DNA of 64,000 nucleotides from Paraburkholderia phenazinium. GTDB lineage: Bacteria > Pseudomonadota > Gammaproteobacteria > Burkholderiales > Burkholderiaceae. Both the position numbers and the translations under genes were made by a program. The notes beneath the pieces were generated by a model that did not search any database, was not told where the DNA came from, and saw nothing but the letters and a program-made list of their open reading frames with translations. The stretch covers positions 3,720,001-3,784,000 of the forward strand of contig NZ_FSRU01000001.1 of NCBI RefSeq assembly GCF_900142845.1, written 5' to 3'. Position 1 is the stretch's first letter; each line of letters opens with the position of its first letter. Positions 61,675 to 64,000 of this stretch are shown here, piece after piece.

Positions 61675-62544
61675 TTACGACGACTCCCCCGCTGCCGGCT
61701 CCGGCTCATGCGCGAGCCGCGCCTTCGCATGCCGCATCTTCTCCAGCGTCTTGGGCCCAAGCTTGAGCGCCACGCCGATTGCGAGCGCATCCATGATGCA
61801 CAGATGCACGAGCCGCGACACGCCCGGCGTATTCGGATCGATCGCACTCGGCACGCGCAGCAGCAGCGGAATATCGACCAGCCACGCAAGCCGCGAGCCG
61901 ACATTGGTCAGCGCAATGGTCGTCGCGCCGCGCTCCTTGGCGATCTGGATGCTTTCGTTCACTTCGACGCTGCGCCCCGAGTGCGACACCGCAAACGCCA
62001 CATCGCCCGGCTCGAGAAGCCCGGCGTAGAGGCGCTGCAAATGACCATCGGTGAATGCGCTCGCGGCGATATCGAGCCGCAGGAAACGCAGCGCCGCATC
62101 CTGGGCCACCAGTCCCGATCCCGAACCCACGCCGAAGAAATACACGCGGCGCGCGCCGGCCAACGCGGCAATCGCCGTCTCCACGACAACCGGATCGAGC
62201 GCCCCACGCGCATGCGTGATGCCTTCGACCGCCGCTTCGCCGACCTTGTCGAGCAGGGTCTGGATATCGTCATCCCGCGCGACGGCCGTCGACGCATACG
62301 GCAAGCCCCCCGCCACGCTCTGCGCCAGTTGCATCTTGAAGTCGCGCAGCCCATTCGCACCGACCGCGCGACAGAAGCGCGTCACCGAAGGCTCGGACAC
62401 CTCCGCGCGCTGAGCGAGCTCGGTGATGCTGGCGCGCATCGCAAAGTCGACGTCGCTCAGCACCATGTCGGCGACCTTGCGCTCAGCCGGACGTAGCTGG
62501 GTCAATGCGCCGCGAATGTGGGGAATCAGGTTGGGAGCGGACAC
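61675..62544 (-). CDS. RpiR/MurR family regulator with SIS domain
   Basis: 289 residues from a GTG at 62544 with AAGGAACA upstream. Residues 1-75 form the RpiR HTH (ELAQRAEVSEPSVTRFCRAVG). The SIS sugar-phosphate domain contains YFFGVGSGSGLVAQDAALRFL and AVSHSGRSVEVNE. It should respond to a sugar phosphate and control the neighbouring ABC/SDR genes. Its stop (TAA) is followed without a gap by the GTG of the GNAT gene, so the two are coupled. Confidence 0.92.
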   Translation of the reverse strand: MSAPNLIPHIRGALTQLRPAERKVADMVLSDVDFAMRASITELAQRAEVSEPSVTRFCRAVGANGLRDFKMQLAQSVAGGLPYASTAVARDDDIQTLLDKVGEAAVEGITHARGALDPVVVETAIAALAGARRVYFFGVGSGSGLVAQDAALRFLRLDIAASAFTDGHLQRLYAGLLEPGDVAFAVSHSGRSVEVNESIQIAKERGATTIALTNVGSRLAWLVDIPLLLRVPSAIDPNTPGVSRLVHLCIMDALAIGVALKLGPKTLEKMRHAKARLAHEPEPAAGESS

Positions 62545-62618
62545 CCGTGTGTTCCTTATGGGTTCAAGGTCTGGAATCCGCGTCTTGGTTCTATGGAGAT
62601 CAGCGGCCACACGCGGTT

Positions 62619-63695
62619 TCAGGCAAGCCTGCGTCCACTCTCCGTATCGAACAGATGAATATGCCCAATCGGCAAGCGGAGCGCCACGCGCTGGCCAGGC
62701 TCGATTGTCGAGCGCTGGCGCGTCGTCACGCACCACGTGCTGCCGCCTATTTTCCCGTACAAGTGGGTCTCGGCGCCAGTCGGCTCCACCACTTCGACTT
62801 CCATTGACACGCCATCCGGCGGCGCCAGCGTTTCGATATGCTCGGGCCGAATGCCCAACGTGACCTTGGCGCCGGTCTTGGCTGAAGCCGGTGCGTGCGA
62901 CAGCGCCACTTCACTGCCGTCAGCCAGTTTCAGCGCGAGACCGCTTGCGCCGCTCACCAGTACGCCTTCGGCAAAGTTCATCGAAGGCGAGCCGAGAAAA
63001 CTGGCCACAAACAGATTCGCCGGTCGATCGTAGAGATCCAGCGGCCGGCCGATCTGCTCGATACGGCCCGCGTTCATCACGACGATCCGGTCGGCCATCG
63101 TCATCGCTTCGATCTGATCGTGCGTGACGTAGATCACCGTATTCTTCAGACGTTGATGCAGCGCCTTGATCTCCGTGCGCATCTGCACGCGCAGCTTCGC
63201 ATCGAGATTCGACAGCGGTTCGTCGAACAGGAACAGCGACGGTTCGCGCACCACCGCACGGCCCATGGCCACGCGCTGACGCTGGCCGCCGGAAAGCGCA
63301 CGCGGCAAGCGGTCGAGGTAGCCGCCCAGGTTGAGCATCTTCGCCGCGGCTTCGATACGCGGCTTGAAACTGCTGGACGACTCCTTGCGGATGCGCGGCC
63401 CGAAGGCGATGTTTTCGTAGACGGAAAGATGCGGATACAGCGCGTAGCTCTGGAACACCATGGAGATATTGCGTTGCTGCGGCGCGAGGCTATTGGCGCG
63501 CGTCCCGCCGATCAGCAGATCGCCGCCGCTGATCTCTTCGAGACCGGCCACCATGCGCATCAGCGTGCTCTTGCCGCACCCGGACGGCCCGACCAGCACG
63601 ACGAATTCGCCGTCGTCGATATCCAGATCGATGCCATGCACCACCTGGGTGTCGCCGTAACGCTTGAAAATGCCGCTCAGTTGCACTGCTGCCAT
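62619..63695 (-). CDS. Sugar ABC transporter ATP-binding protein (MalK/UgpC type)
   Basis: 358 residues from the ATG at 63695 with GAGGACAG upstream. Walker A GPSGCGKST, Q-loop VFQSYALYPHL, signature LSGGQRQRVAMGRA, Walker B LFLFDEPLSNLD and H-loop YVTHDQ are intact. The C-terminal OB-type regulatory domain (TLGIRPEHIETL, GQRVALRLPIGHIHLFD) is typical of carbohydrate importers. It serves as ATPase for a sugar or polyol importer whose permeases lie outside the window, and RpiR/SDR neighbours fit that. Confidence 0.93.
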   Translation of the reverse strand: MAAVQLSGIFKRYGDTQVVHGIDLDIDDGEFVVLVGPSGCGKSTLMRMVAGLEEISGGDLLIGGTRANSLAPQQRNISMVFQSYALYPHLSVYENIAFGPRIRKESSSSFKPRIEAAAKMLNLGGYLDRLPRALSGGQRQRVAMGRAVVREPSLFLFDEPLSNLDAKLRVQMRTEIKALHQRLKNTVIYVTHDQIEAMTMADRIVVMNAGRIEQIGRPLDLYDRPANLFVASFLGSPSMNFAEGVLVSGASGLALKLADGSEVALSHAPASAKTGAKVTLGIRPEHIETLAPPDGVSMEVEVVEPTGAETHLYGKIGGSTWCVTTRQRSTIEPGQRVALRLPIGHIHLFDTESGRRLA

Positions 63696-63751
63696 GCTGT
63701 CCTCATCGTCGTCCGGTGCCACCGCGAAGCGGGCGCACCACGTTCACTGGT

Positions 63752-64000
63752 TCAAAGCGTCTCGAGCGTCAATTCCTCGGCCATCAGCCGGTTGCCCGCC
63801 ATCAGGCCGCCGTCGACCGGCAGCGCCACACCGGTAATCACACGCGCCATCGGCGAGGCGAGAAACTGCACCGCGTCGGCGATGTCGTCCGGTGTCGCGA
63901 AGTCGCGCAGCGGATAGTATTTCTTCAGGTTCTCGAAGACCTGTGGATTCTTGTCGACCCGCGCCTGCCAGGCCTTCGTCTTCACGGTGCCCGGACAGAC
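63752..64000 (-). CDS. SDR family oxidoreductase (C-terminal part)
   Basis: The frame runs off the end of the window, so only 82 C-terminal residues are seen (VCPGTVKTKAW at the edge, DDIADAVQFLASPMARVITGV later, ending ELTLETL). CPGTV and FLASPMARVITGVALPVDGG are the SDR segments after the active site. It is 56 bp upstream of the sugar ABC ATPase on the same strand and may be a sugar/polyol dehydrogenase of the same operon. The catalytic residues are outside the window. Confidence 0.88.
   Translation of the reverse strand, partial: VCPGTVKTKAWQARVDKNPQVFENLKKYYPLRDFATPDDIADAVQFLASPMARVITGVALPVDGGLMAGNRLMAEELTLETL

Noticed and set aside
62895..63917. 340-residue plus-strand frame over the sugar ABC ATPase
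   Set aside because: Antisense to an intact ABC ATPase; Arg/His-rich shadow.
1..64000. Search by eye for CRISPR arrays, tRNA/rRNA genes, IS elements, integrases
   Set aside because: None seen; the only tandem repeats are coding 9-mers of the Gly/Ser protein. A tRNA scan and IS search would be needed to exclude small or degenerate cases.

Overview
This window is a GC-rich (roughly 60-65 percent by eye) proteobacterial chromosome segment that looks like Burkholderia sensu lato, most likely Paraburkholderia. The reasons are the dense LysR/IclR/HxlR/TetR/DeoR regulators, the polyhydroxybutyrate genes (acetoacetyl-CoA reductase plus phasin), the many small catabolic clusters with ABC or MFS uptake, and the overall protein style. 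I saw no rRNA, tRNA, CRISPR array, insertion sequence, integrase or plasmid/phage core gene. The genus call is inference from protein character, not a database match.

Layout. (1) 1-4280: a polar amino-acid type ABC importer (ATPase cut by the window edge, binding protein, permease) in one operon with a FAD amine/amino-acid oxidoreductase and an SDR. (2) 4418-13246: two divergent LysR units. One faces a CoA ligase, class II aldolase and D-2-hydroxyacid dehydrogenase. The other faces a zinc carbamoylase-type amidohydrolase, with an MFS transporter converging on it. (3) 13415-22761: housekeeping-like genes: a GT9-like protein, a 24-residue membrane peptide, an EF-hand protein, an OmpR/EnvZ-type two-component system, an NCS1 permease, PHB genes and an Lrp regulator. 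(4) 23252-27263: a secreted Gly/Ser-repeat protein with a 9-bp tandem repeat array, an MFS protein and an Sfp-type phosphopantetheinyl transferase. (5) 27340-32447: DUF2783, a flavin hydroxylase and a metallo-beta-lactamase-fold protein that has lost several metal ligands, opposite two overlapping paralogous IclR regulators. (6) 32581-37735: small envelope or unknown proteins, a 2OG-Fe(II) oxygenase, a DUF6765-like protein and a methyltransferase. (7) 37800-53142: an accessory stretch of stress/detoxification-type enzymes (zinc ADH, GFA, GST, NmrA-like, DinB, PIMT-like, two alpha/beta hydrolases, SDR, TetX-like flavin monooxygenase), many paired with a divergent regulator. (8) 53152-64000: cytochrome c, TonB receptor, a second polar amino-acid ABC importer, a methyltransferase, a chimeric gene remnant, a GNAT, and the start of a sugar-type ABC/RpiR/SDR locus.

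The most informative signals are regulatory. Two separate HxlR-enzyme divergons share a 13-bp box followed by a similarly spaced promoter. A TetR/TetX-like pair has two clean palindromes. A DeoR gene is preceded by three helically phased direct repeats. A 20-bp palindrome lies in the IclR/MBL intergenic region. The unusual protein-level features are the metal-site-deficient MBL protein, the Gly/Ser repeat protein, and a family of small Ser/Asn-rich proteins, one of which appears fused to the end of an AraC-type HTH. I do not claim a proven new system. The best candidates for something undescribed are the MBL/flavin hydroxylase/DUF2783 operon with its double IclR control and the two-module HxlR regulon.
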